Shown one piece after another: positions 16,881-24,342 of a stretch of DNA of 64,000 nt (position 1 is its first letter; each line of letters starts with the position of its first letter). The position numbers and the translations under genes were made by a program. Where the stretch lies: NCBI GenBank assembly GCA_965201155.1, contig OZ241752.1, positions 1,550,001-1,614,000 of the forward strand, in the 5' to 3' direction. Source of the stretch: JANQOH01 sp965201155 (GTDB lineage Bacteria; Pseudomonadota; Alphaproteobacteria; UBA7887). A model generated the notes under the pieces. That model searched no databases, was not told the DNA's origin, and saw only the letters and a program-made list of their open reading frames with translations.

Positions 16881-17683
16881 CCGCGGACGCGCTGCTGACG
16901 GTTGAGCATCTGACCATGCGCTTCGGCGGGCTCGTCGCTGTTGATGACCTGTCATTCAGCGCGGAGAGCGGGAGGATCACCGCGATCATCGGCCCCAACG
17001 GCGCGGGCAAGACGACCGTTTTCAATTGCCTGACCGGGTTTTACAAGCCGGGCACGGGGCGTCTTGCGCTGGCGGGGCGCGCCGGCGTGACGCATCTGCT
17101 CGAGCGCATGGAGGGGTTTCGCATCGCCCGCGCGGGGGTGGCGCGCACCTTTCAGAATATTCGGCTGTTTCCCGCCATGACGGCGCTGGAAAATCTGGTG
17201 GTGGCCCAGCATAACCCGCTGATGGATGCCTCGGCCTTTACGCTTGCCGGATTGTTCGGTCTGGAACGCTACCGCAGGGCCGAAAGGGACGCGGTGGAGA
17301 AAGCGCGTTTCTGGCTGGACCGCATCGGACTGGTCGAAGCCGCCGACCGCAATGCGGGGGAACTGCCCTATGGCGACCAGCGGCGGCTGGAGATTGCGCG
17401 GGCGATGTGCACCGAGCCTCTGCTGCTGTGCCTGGACGAGCCGGCAGCCGGACTGAACCCGCGCGAGACGGCGGAACTGAACGAGTTGCTGAGCGAGATT
17501 TGCAGCCGCCACGGGATCGGGCTTCTGCTTATCGAGCATGACATGAATGTGGTAATGGGGATTTCGGACCATATCGTGGTGCTGGATTACGGCCGCAAGA
17601 TCGCCGCCGGAGCGCCGCAGGATGTGCGCCGCGACCCCGCCGTCATTCGCGCGTATCTGGGCGAGGTCGAGGACGGCGCCTGA
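16877..17683 (+). CDS. livG: Branched-chain amino acid ABC transporter ATPase LivG
   Basis: The 268-residue product has Walker A GPNGAGKTT (about residues 38-46), the LivG block GVARTFQNIRLFPAMTALENL, an ABC signature in the form LPYGDQRRLEIARAM, Walker B LLCLDEPAAGLNP and switch LIEHDMNVVM. LivG and LivF form the ATPase heterodimer of HAAT transporters. The start is GTG 16877, overlapping the livM stop by 4 bp; the stop overlaps the livF start by one base (TGATG). Confidence 0.95.
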
Positions 17684-18396
17684 TGCTGTCGGTGCAGGGC
17701 GTGCATACCTATTACGGCCCCGTGCAGGCACTGCGCGGCGTCGACCTTGAGGTCGGCGCAGGAGAAATCGTGACCTTGATCGGCGCCAACGGGGCGGGGA
17801 AATCCACGCTGTTGATGACGATTTGCGGCAATCCGCGGGCGTCGCAGGGGCGAGTGGTCCTTGATGGCGAAGACATTACTGCGCTGCCGACATTTCGCAT
17901 CGTGCGGCGCGGTATTGCGCAGGCGCCGGAGGGACGGCGGATTTTTCCGCGCATGACGGTGCTGGAAAATCTGCAAATGGGGGCGGCCACGGCGCCGCCC
18001 GAACATTTCGACGAGGACCTGCAGCGGATTTTCGGGATTTTTCCCATTCTTGGCGAGCGGCGCGGTCAGCGCGGCGGCACCTTGTCCGGCGGCGAGCAGC
18101 AAATGCTCGCCATCGGGCGGGCGTTGATGAGCCGGCCGCGCCTGCTGCTGTTTGACGAGCCGTCACTGGGGCTTGCGCCGCTCATCGTGAGACAGATTTT
18201 CGATGTGATCCGCGACATCAACATCTCGCTGGGAATGACGATTCTTCTGGTGGAGCAGAACGCCTATCACGCGCTGCGGCTGGCCCATCGCGGCTATGTG
18301 CTGGCGAATGGCCGCATTGTGCTCTCCGGCACAGGCAGCGAGTTGCTCGCGAGTGAGGAAGTGCAGAACGCGTATCTGGAAGGGGCGGCAGGATGA
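17683..18396 (+). CDS. livF: Branched-chain amino acid ABC transporter ATPase LivF
   Basis: The 237-residue product is the second ATPase of the transporter: Walker A GANGAGKST (about residues 35-43), the LivF block GIAQAPEGRRIFPRMTVLENL, signature LSGGEQQMLAIGRAL, Walker B LLLFDEPSLGLAP and LVEQNAYHAL. The length and motif order are those of LivF rather than LivG. It is coupled to livG at the start codon and followed 7 bp later by the DUF6867 gene. Confidence 0.95.
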   Translation: MLSVQGVHTYYGPVQALRGVDLEVGAGEIVTLIGANGAGKSTLLMTICGNPRASQGRVVLDGEDITALPTFRIVRRGIAQAPEGRRIFPRMTVLENLQMGAATAPPEHFDEDLQRIFGIFPILGERRGQRGGTLSGGEQQMLAIGRALMSRPRLLLFDEPSLGLAPLIVRQIFDVIRDINISLGMTILLVEQNAYHALRLAHRGYVLANGRIVLSGTGSELLASEEVQNAYLEGAAG

Positions 18397-18403
18397 TGCA
18401 GCC

Positions 18404-18754
18404 ATGATGCCCTTTTCCGGCGTTCCGGTTGCGGTGTTCATCGGCCTGACGCTGGTGATCTTCGGCGGCACGGCGATTTTGACCGGGCGCGCGCTCGCGG
18501 GAACCTGGCGGCCCGTCGGGCAGCTTGTTGCGGCCTGCATGGGTCTTGGCGCCGCTGACCGGTTTCTTGCCTACGGCCTGTTTGACGGGCCATTATTCTC
18601 GTTGTCGGGCTATGTGCTCGATACGGCGGTCATTCTGGTCATCGGGCTGGCGGCCTATCGCATCTACCGGACGGCCAACATGGTTCGGCAATATCCGTGG
18701 CTCTATGAGCGTGCGTCGCCGTGGCGATACCGGGAGAAGCACACACGCAGTTGA
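18404..18754 (+). CDS. DUF6867-family small membrane protein of the liv operon
   Basis: The 116-residue product begins MMPFSGVPVAVFIGLTLVIFGG and has about three transmembrane helices, ending in a hydrophilic, Arg/Tyr-rich tail (QYPWLYERASPWRYREKH). I recognise it as the small membrane protein that follows livF in many Alphaproteobacteria (annotated DUF6867). Its role is unknown; constant linkage suggests it helps or tunes the branched-chain amino acid transporter. It lies 7 bp after livF, and a gap with a decayed livK copy follows. Confidence 0.8.
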   Translation: MMPFSGVPVAVFIGLTLVIFGGTAILTGRALAGTWRPVGQLVAACMGLGAADRFLAYGLFDGPLFSLSGYVLDTAVILVIGLAAYRIYRTANMVRQYPWLYERASPWRYREKHTRS

Positions 18755-18762
18755 AGCAAGTG

Positions 18763-18909
18763 TTTACGAATTGGCGCATTATGCAAAACTTTGTCCACAT
18801 CTTGCGGGCGGCGCATCTTGCAGGAGGATTCGGGGGCATGATTACAAAACCGCTTCCGACGGCGGCGCCGACCGGTGCGGATATCGTCGCGGCGCGTGCA
18901 CACGGTTGA
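18763..18909 (+). pseudogene. Decayed duplicate of the livK promoter and 5' end
   Basis: Positions 18763-18805 and 18917-18959 are 43-nt blocks matching at 32 positions by my count, starting TTTACGAA and ending ACATCTTGC. Each is followed by a CTTGCAGGAGGA ribosome-binding site and an ATG. The first copy encodes a 23-codon ORF (18838-18909) MITKPLPTAAPTGADIVAAR. It resembles the livK start, matching MI-K and, after an internal deletion of most of the signal peptide, AAPVGAEMIVAT, then stops. I read it as the remnant of a tandem livK duplication. Alternatively it is a short leader peptide with a regulatory role. Confidence 0.6.
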
Positions 18910-18916
18910 AGTGACC

Positions 18917-18959
18917 TTTACGAACTGGTAGTTTATGGTAAATATTGTTTACATCTTGC
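18917..18959 (+). promoter_or_regulatory. Conserved upstream element of livK (second copy)
   Basis: This 43-nt block is the intact counterpart of the element at 18763-18805 and directly precedes the livK ribosome-binding site. It contains the inverted repeat GTAAA-TATTG-TTTAC (18938-18952), a candidate operator, and an AT-rich stretch suited to a promoter. Conservation between the two copies points to promoter or operator function; the regulator is unknown. Confidence 0.45.
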
Positions 18960-18975
18960 AGGAGGAGCTGGAGAC

Positions 18976-20085
18976 ATGATTGCGAAACGTACTGTGGCGG
19001 CGGCGCTGGGCGCCGCCCTGTGCGGCGGGCTGGCGGCACCGGTCGGCGCAGAAATGATCGTGGCGACCGCGGGACCGGTGACGGGCCAATACGCCGTTTT
19101 CGGTGAGCAGATGGTGCGCGGCGCGCGCATGGCGGTGGACGACATCAACACCGCCGGCGGTGTTCTCGGCGAGCAGCTCGTGCTCGAGATCGGCGATGAC
19201 GCCTGCGAGGCGAAGCAGGCGGTGGCAGTCGCCAACCAGATGGTGAACAAGGGTGTCGTGTTCATGGCCGGGCATTTCTGCTCCAGTACCTCGATCCCCG
19301 CATCCGAAGTCTATTACGAGGAAGGCGTCCTGCAAATGTCGCCGGCCTCCACCAATCCGCTGTTGACGGAACAGGGGTTCGACAATGTGTTCCGGACATG
19401 CGGGCGCGATGACCAGCAGGGCCTTGTGGCGGGCACGTTCATCTCCCGGGTGTTCGCGGGGCAGCGCATCGCCATCCTCCATGACAAGACCGCCTACGGG
19501 AAAGGGCTGGCCGATGAAACGAAGAAAACCCTGAACGGTCTCGGCGTTCAGGAAGCGCTTTATGAAGCCTACACCCAGGGCGAGAAGGACTATACGGCGC
19601 TGGTCAGCAAGCTGAAGGCCGAAGAGATCGACGTCATCTATCTGGGCGGCTACCACACGGAAGGCGGCCTGATCGTGCGGCAAGCGCGCCAGCAGGGGCT
19701 TGACGCGGTTCTGGTGTCCGGTGACGCGCTGGTGACCGAGGAGTTCTGGACGATCACCGGCGAGGCCGGCGAAGGCACGCTGTTCTCGTTCTCACCCGAC
19801 CCGCGGGGGAACCCGACTGCTGCCGATGTGGTGGCGCGGTTCCAGGCGCAGGGTTATGAACCGGAAGGCTATACGCTTTACACCTATGCCGCGTTGCAGG
19901 TTTTTGCGCAAGCAGCAAACGCGGCGGGCAGTACCGATGTCGACGCGCTTTCCGCGCAATTGCGGGCGCAGACGTTCGACACGGTGCTCGGCTCGCTCAC
20001 ATTCGACGGCAAGGGCGATGTGGAAGCACCGGGCTATGTGTTCTACGAATGGAGCAACGGGTCGTATCAAGTCACTGACATGTAG
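18976..20085 (+). CDS. livK: Branched-chain amino acid ABC transporter substrate-binding protein
   Basis: The 369-residue product has a signal peptide (about residues 1-25, cleaved near APVGAE) and the periplasmic binding protein type I fold: GPVTGQYAVFGEQMVRGARMAVDDIN, CSSTSIPASEVYYEEG and LVSKLKAEEIDVIYLGGYHTEGG (core marks: VTGQYAVFGEQMVRGA; VDDINTAGGVLGEQ). It captures the amino acid in the periplasm and delivers it to LivHMGF. The start has a strong CAGGAGGA ribosome-binding site 13 nt upstream. It probably has its own promoter, since 220 bp separate it from the DUF6867 gene. Confidence 0.95.
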   Translation: MIAKRTVAAALGAALCGGLAAPVGAEMIVATAGPVTGQYAVFGEQMVRGARMAVDDINTAGGVLGEQLVLEIGDDACEAKQAVAVANQMVNKGVVFMAGHFCSSTSIPASEVYYEEGVLQMSPASTNPLLTEQGFDNVFRTCGRDDQQGLVAGTFISRVFAGQRIAILHDKTAYGKGLADETKKTLNGLGVQEALYEAYTQGEKDYTALVSKLKAEEIDVIYLGGYHTEGGLIVRQARQQGLDAVLVSGDALVTEEFWTITGEAGEGTLFSFSPDPRGNPTAADVVARFQAQGYEPEGYTLYTYAALQVFAQAANAAGSTDVDALSAQLRAQTFDTVLGSLTFDGKGDVEAPGYVFYEWSNGSYQVTDM

Positions 20086-20099
20086 GCGCAAGGCGCCAT

Positions 20100-20127
20100 G
20101 CAGGGTAGTCGCGCCGGACTACCCTGC
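20100..20127. terminator. Bidirectional hairpin terminator between livK and era
   Basis: GCAGGGTAGTC and GACTACCCTGC form a perfect 11-bp stem around a 6-nt loop, between the convergent livK (stop 20085) and era (stop 20136). There is no long T tract, so termination may be partial or Rho-assisted. Confidence 0.8.
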
Positions 20128-20135
20128 GCTCTCGA

Positions 20136-21083
20136 TCAGGCGTTGTAGTCGAGTCCGAGGTCGCGGTAGCGGGCCGGTTCTTCCGGCCAGTCGCGGCGCA
20201 CCTTGACGCGAAGGAACAAATGTACCCGGCGTTCCAGCATTTCCTGTAGCTCGGTGCGGGCGGCGCTGCCGATTTCCTTGATGCGCCGCCCGCCCTTGCC
20301 GAGCACGATCATGCGCTGGCCGGACCGGCGCACGAGAATGTTCTGGTCTATGCGGACACTGCCGTCGGCGCGGTCGGTCCAGCTCTCGGTTTCCACGGCC
20401 GCGGCGTAGGGCAGTTCTTGGCTAAGTTGCAGGAACAATTTTTCGCGCGTGATTTCCGCCGCGAGCAGGCGCAGCGGCATGTCCGCGGCCTGGTCGGCGG
20501 GGTAATGCCAGGGGCCGGGGGGCATGGCGGCGGCAAGGGTGGTTTGCAGCGCATCGACACCGTCTCCGGTCAGCGCCGAGATCATGAAGGTTTCGGCAAT
20601 CAGTTCGCGGCCGCGTGCGGTGCGCGGTTCCGTAAAGGCAGCCGCGAGGACCAGAAGGGCGGGACGCGGGATCAGGTCTATTTTGTTCAATGCCAGAATA
20701 AGCGGGCGGTCTGCGGCAGCGGCCCCGTCAAGGATCAACCGCGTATTGGCGTCGATGCCGCGCCACGCGTCGACCACCAGAACGGTTGCATCGGCATTGT
20801 GAGCGCCGTCCCACGCCGCACGAACCATGGCCCGGTCGAACCGGGTGCGAGGCTTGAAAATTCCCGGTGTGTCGAAAAACACAACCTGAGACTGCCCGAA
20901 CAGGGCGATTCCCGTCACCCGGTTGCGCGTGGTTTGTACTTTCGGGGTAACGATGGACACCTTGGCGCCAACCATGCGGTTGAGCAGTGTTGATTTCCCG
21001 GCATTGGGCGCGCCGATCAGGGCGGCGAAGCCGCAGCGCAGGTCATCACCGGCGCCGATCCGGGGGCTTGTGGTATCAGCCAC
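20136..21083 (-). CDS. era: GTPase Era
   Basis: The 315-residue product has the G1 motif GAPNAGKSTLLNRMVG, the G2 region VQTTRN, G3 DTPG, G4 NKID and G5 SALTGDGVD, then a C-terminal KH domain with RMIVLGKGGRRIKEIGSAART. Era binds the 3' end of 16S rRNA and checks 30S assembly. The start is GTG 21083, overlapping the rnc stop by 8 bp, a usual linkage. It is the last gene of the rpoZ-to-era run; recO, which often follows era in relatives, is not here. Confidence 0.96.
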   Translation of the reverse strand: MADTTSPRIGAGDDLRCGFAALIGAPNAGKSTLLNRMVGAKVSIVTPKVQTTRNRVTGIALFGQSQVVFFDTPGIFKPRTRFDRAMVRAAWDGAHNADATVLVVDAWRGIDANTRLILDGAAAADRPLILALNKIDLIPRPALLVLAAAFTEPRTARGRELIAETFMISALTGDGVDALQTTLAAAMPPGPWHYPADQAADMPLRLLAAEITREKLFLQLSQELPYAAAVETESWTDRADGSVRIDQNILVRRSGQRMIVLGKGGRRIKEIGSAARTELQEMLERRVHLFLRVKVRRDWPEEPARYRDLGLDYNA

Positions 21084-21756
21084 GAGCGCTCTGCAGCTTT
21101 TGCAGCATTTGCGCGGCGGCGGCGTGTTCGGCGCGGCGTTTGCCGGCGCCTTCGCCTTCCGCGCTTCCGTGTCCGGGGATTTCCACGGTGATGCGGAATG
21201 TCGGCCGGTGGTCGGGCCCGCGCGCCGACACGGTGCGATAGGCGGGGAGTCCCAGGCCGCGCGCCTGCGTCCATTCCTGCAAGGCGGTCTTGGCATCCAC
21301 GGGGGGCGCGCCCTGTTCCCTCATGGCGGCGGCCCAGTGGCGGTCGATGAATGCCCCGGCGGCGGAGAGGCCGCCATCCAGAAACAGGGCGCCAATCACC
21401 GCCTCACAGGCGTCGCTGAGATTTGCCGGGTTGGTTCGCCCGCCATAGGCTTCTTCGGAGGGGTCGAGGATGAGATGCTGCCCCAGCCCCAGGTCAGCAG
21501 CGATTTCAGCGAGGGTTTCATCGCTGACAAGGGCTGCCGAGCGCCGCGACAGGGCGCCTTCGTCCTCGCCGGGGTAGAGCCGAAGCAGCCGGTCGGCAAT
21601 GACCAGGCCGAGGACGCGGTCTCCGAGAAACTCAAGGCGTTGATTATTTGCGTTCGCAGCGGCGCTGCGATGGGTCAGCGCCTCGGTAAGCAGTGCGGGC
21701 GCGGTAAACGATACGCCGAGGGCGGAGGCCGGGGAATATATGCGGCGTTTCGCCAC
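21076..21756 (-). CDS. rnc: Ribonuclease III
   Basis: The 226-residue product has the RNase III signature QRLEFLGDRVLGLVIAD (about residues 39-55), the second metal-ligand region LSDACEAVIGALFLDGG with Asp and Glu in place, and a C-terminal double-stranded RNA-binding domain ending GKRRAEHAAAAQMLQKL. It cleaves double-stranded RNA in rRNA and mRNA maturation. It sits between lepB (23 bp upstream) and era (8-bp overlap), the conserved order in Proteobacteria. Confidence 0.96.
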   Translation of the reverse strand: MAKRRIYSPASALGVSFTAPALLTEALTHRSAAANANNQRLEFLGDRVLGLVIADRLLRLYPGEDEGALSRRSAALVSDETLAEIAADLGLGQHLILDPSEEAYGGRTNPANLSDACEAVIGALFLDGGLSAAGAFIDRHWAAAMREQGAPPVDAKTALQEWTQARGLGLPAYRTVSARGPDHRPTFRITVEIPGHGSAEGEGAGKRRAEHAAAAQMLQKLQSARG

Positions 21757-21779
21757 GTTCTACAGGCAGCTTTCAGCCG

Positions 21780-22538
21780 TCATAATTGTGTGAAGAAGCG
21801 GGGGAAGCGCCAGTTCCAGACCTCCCAGAAGCGGCCGTCAACCGAAATGAACAGAGTTTCGGCGCGCCCGACGAGGTTTTCTATCGGCACATAACCCACC
21901 TGGCTCAACACGCGGCTGTCCTGGGAATTATCCCGGTTATCGCCCATCAGGAAGACATGCCCGTCCGGCACGGCATATACGCCGGTATCGTCGCCGGGGC
22001 TGTTGTCGTGGACGTCGACAACGCGGTAGCTGACCCCGTTGGGTAGTGTCTCGACATATTGGCGCGCCGTGTAACGGCGGTTGCGCTTGTCATGGTAGAT
22101 GTAATCGTCGATCTGCACCCTCGGTACCGCCGCGTCATTGATGTAGAGGATTCCGCGGCGCACCTGGATACGGTCGCCGGGGAGGCCGACAATGCGCTTG
22201 ATATAGTCGAGGTCGGGCTGGTTGGGCTTGCGGAACACGGCGATATCGCCGCGCTCCGGCGGGTCGTACCACACGCGCCCGTCGATCAGGTCGGCGCCGA
22301 AGGGGAAGGAGTAGCGGCTGTATCCATAGGAAGCCTTCGAGACGAAGAGGAAATCGCCGATGAGCAATGTCGGGATCATGGAGCCGGAGGGGATGTGAAA
22401 CGGCTCATAGGCGAAGGTGCGGACGGCAAGGGCGATGAGCAACGCCCACATAACGGTCTTGAAGGTTTCCCACGATCCGGCCAGCCAGGACATCACATTG
22501 GCGCGCAGGCTTTCCCTTCCACTGGGGGTGTCATTCAT
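21780..22538 (-). CDS. lepB: Signal peptidase I
   Basis: The 252-residue product has one N-terminal transmembrane helix (about residues 25-45), the catalytic Ser in IPSGSMIPTLLIGDFL, the general-base Lys in YIKRIVGLPGD, and box E GDNRDNSQDSR. It cleaves signal peptides from exported proteins at the outer face of the inner membrane. The start is ATG 22538, giving an ATGA overlap with the acpS stop; the GTG 9 bp upstream is also in frame. Confidence 0.96.
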   Translation of the reverse strand: MNDTPSGRESLRANVMSWLAGSWETFKTVMWALLIALAVRTFAYEPFHIPSGSMIPTLLIGDFLFVSKASYGYSRYSFPFGADLIDGRVWYDPPERGDIAVFRKPNQPDLDYIKRIVGLPGDRIQVRRGILYINDAAVPRVQIDDYIYHDKRNRRYTARQYVETLPNGVSYRVVDVHDNSPGDDTGVYAVPDGHVFLMGDNRDNSQDSRVLSQVGYVPIENLVGRAETLFISVDGRFWEVWNWRFPRFFTQL

Positions 22539-22990
22539 GTCCGCCACTTTCGGTTCGGTTGTTCGGACGCGGCGGCCGGCAACGCGGTGATCAGGACGAT
22601 GGCGTAGGCCAGTTCGCGGTCGTCGGTAAGGGAAAGGTCGATCTGCGGGTGTGCGCCGTCCGGGGTCAGTGCCTTCAGGCGCTCCCGGGCGCCGCCGGTG
22701 AGGATCAGCACCGGCTTGCCGCCGGGGAGGTTTTCGACACCGATATTACGCAAGTGGACGCCGCGGCGAAAGCCGGTTCCGAGGGCCTTGGCGCAGGCTT
22801 CCTTGGCGGCGAACCGGCGGGCATAGGATTCGGCGCGGCGGGCGCGGGCATCGCAGCGCGTCCGTTCCACGGCGGTGAATGCGCGGTGGGTGAAGCGGTC
22901 GCCGAAGCGTTTCAGCGTGCGCGCTATTCTGCGGCTGTCGCAGACATCATGACCGAGACCGATAACCTGTGGGGCAGTGAACGATTCCAT
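22535..22990 (-). CDS. acpS: Holo-[acyl-carrier-protein] synthase
   Basis: The 151-residue product has the two AcpS signatures: VIGLGHDVCDSRRIARTL (Asp ligand for Mg2+, here GHDVCD instead of the usual GxDI) and RRFAAKEACAKALGTGF with the Glu and Lys of FAAKEA. It transfers 4'-phosphopantetheine from CoA to acyl-carrier protein. The C-terminus is longer than in E. coli AcpS. It overlaps lepB by 4 bp and follows pdxJ by 22 bp, the order typical of Alphaproteobacteria. Confidence 0.93.
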   Translation of the reverse strand: MESFTAPQVIGLGHDVCDSRRIARTLKRFGDRFTHRAFTAVERTRCDARARRAESYARRFAAKEACAKALGTGFRRGVHLRNIGVENLPGGKPVLILTGGARERLKALTPDGAHPQIDLSLTDDRELAYAIVLITALPAAASEQPNRKWRT

Positions 22991-23012
22991 GAAGAGGGGC
23001 GCGGCCAGCGGC

Positions 23013-23756
23013 TCAGGCGGCGGCGTTAGCGCGAGCCTTGTCGATGAGGGCGCGCATACGGCGGATGGTCTGTTCGAGGCCGCCGAAAATTGCCTCTCCG
23101 ACCAGGAAATGGCCGATATTGAGTTCGGTGATTTCGGGTATGGCGGCGATCACCGCTGCACTGTCGAAGGTCAGTCCGTGACCGGCATGGCATTCCAGTC
23201 CGCGCGCCACGGCTTCGCGCGCGGCGCGGCGCAGGCGCTCCAGCTCTGCGGCGCGATCCTCTCCGGTTGTTTCGCAATAGCGTCCGGTGTGCAGCTCGAC
23301 GCGCTCGGCGCCCAGCGCTTCCGCGACGGCGACTTGCACCCGCTCCGGATCGATGAACAGCGAAACTTTGATGCCGGCATCCTGCAACTGCCGCACAACG
23401 CCATGCAGATGCGCGTGCTGGGCGGCCGCGTCAAGACCGCCTTCGGTTGTCAGTTCCGAGCGTTTTTCGGGTACGAGGCAGGCTTGGCCGGGGCAGGTGG
23501 CGAGGGCGATTTCCAGCATCTCCGGGGTTGCCGCCATTTCGAGATTCAGGGGCAGCTCGATTTCGGCCTTGAGGCGCTGGATGTCGTCGTCGGAGATGTG
23601 GCGGCGGTCTTCGCGCAAGTGCGCGGTGATGCCGTCGGCGCCGGCAGCAGCGGCGACGCGGGCGGCGCGCACGGGGTCGGGATGGCCGCCGCCGCGTGCG
23701 TTGCGGATGGTGGCCACGTGGTCGATATTGACGCCGAGTCTCAACCTGTTGTTCAT
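23013..23756 (-). CDS. pdxJ: Pyridoxine 5'-phosphate synthase
   Basis: The 247-residue product has LRLGVNIDHVATIRNAR at the N-terminus, GADGITAHLREDRRHI, CLVPEKRSELTTEGG (catalytic Glu) and GLECHAGHGLTFD, ending INIGHFLVGEA-like ELNIGHFLVGEAIF. It closes the pyridoxine ring from 1-deoxyxylulose 5-phosphate and 3-amino-1-hydroxyacetone phosphate in the DXP-dependent B6 pathway. It starts within the stop of the DUF2062 gene (ATGA overlap). Confidence 0.96.
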   Translation of the reverse strand: MNNRLRLGVNIDHVATIRNARGGGHPDPVRAARVAAAAGADGITAHLREDRRHISDDDIQRLKAEIELPLNLEMAATPEMLEIALATCPGQACLVPEKRSELTTEGGLDAAAQHAHLHGVVRQLQDAGIKVSLFIDPERVQVAVAEALGAERVELHTGRYCETTGEDRAAELERLRRAAREAVARGLECHAGHGLTFDSAAVIAAIPEITELNIGHFLVGEAIFGGLEQTIRRMRALIDKARANAAA

Positions 23757-24328
23757 CCGTCCACCATTCCGGGCTGGCTGGCTTGAGTCGGCGGTGCGGC
23801 GCGCTGCCGCCGGCGCCGGATCCGCATGCGGCGCATGCGCTGATAGCGCGCCACCGCGCGCCGGACAAGCCAAAATGACAGCAGCCACGCCCCGATCGCC
23901 ATGGGCAGGCCGCCGATCATCATGGGCAGCAGGATGGCTTCCGGGTTCTCGATGATGAAGGCCATCGTGAATTCGCCGGGCGGCGCGACGGGCGCTGCTT
24001 CACCCACCACCCACGACCCGGCGCGGTAGGACACGAACCAGATGAACGGAAATGTCCACGGATTGCCGATAACGGTGCCGACTGCGGCGGCGAGGATACT
24101 GCCGCCGATAGCCCACGACATGAGCGCGGCAAGCACGAAATGGAATCCGACCAGCGGGGTGAAAGACACGGCGACGCCGCAGGCGAGACCGGCGGCGATG
24201 CTGTGCGGCGAGCCGGGCATGCGGCGCACGCGATGGCCGAAATAGGCGCTGGCGCGGCGCCAGCCCCCGCGCGGCCAGACAAGTGCGCGCAGCCGGTCGA
24301 ACCAGGGCCTGTGGCGCCGCCGAAACAT
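23753..24328 (-). CDS. DUF2062 domain-containing membrane protein
   Basis: The 191-residue product begins MFRRRHRPWFDRLRALVWPRGGW and contains GSPHSIAAGLACGVAVSFTPLVGFH, ILAAAVGTVIGNPWTFPF and an Arg-rich C-terminus, the features of DUF2062. It has about three to four membrane segments. The function is unknown; the family sits between the rel and pdxJ genes in many Alphaproteobacteria. The start ATG 24328 lies 14 bp after the rel stop. Confidence 0.88.
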   Translation of the reverse strand: MFRRRHRPWFDRLRALVWPRGGWRRASAYFGHRVRRMPGSPHSIAAGLACGVAVSFTPLVGFHFVLAALMSWAIGGSILAAAVGTVIGNPWTFPFIWFVSYRAGSWVVGEAAPVAPPGEFTMAFIIENPEAILLPMMIGGLPMAIGAWLLSFWLVRRAVARYQRMRRMRIRRRRQRAAPPTQASQPGMVDG

Positions 24329-24342
24329 GGCCTGTCCGGCGT

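Noticed and set aside
18790..18798. TTGTCCACA resembling a DnaA box (one mismatch to TTATCCACA)
   Set aside because: It lies within the duplicated livK upstream block, occurs singly and its second copy reads differently; no AT-rich unwinding region or cluster of boxes supports an origin.
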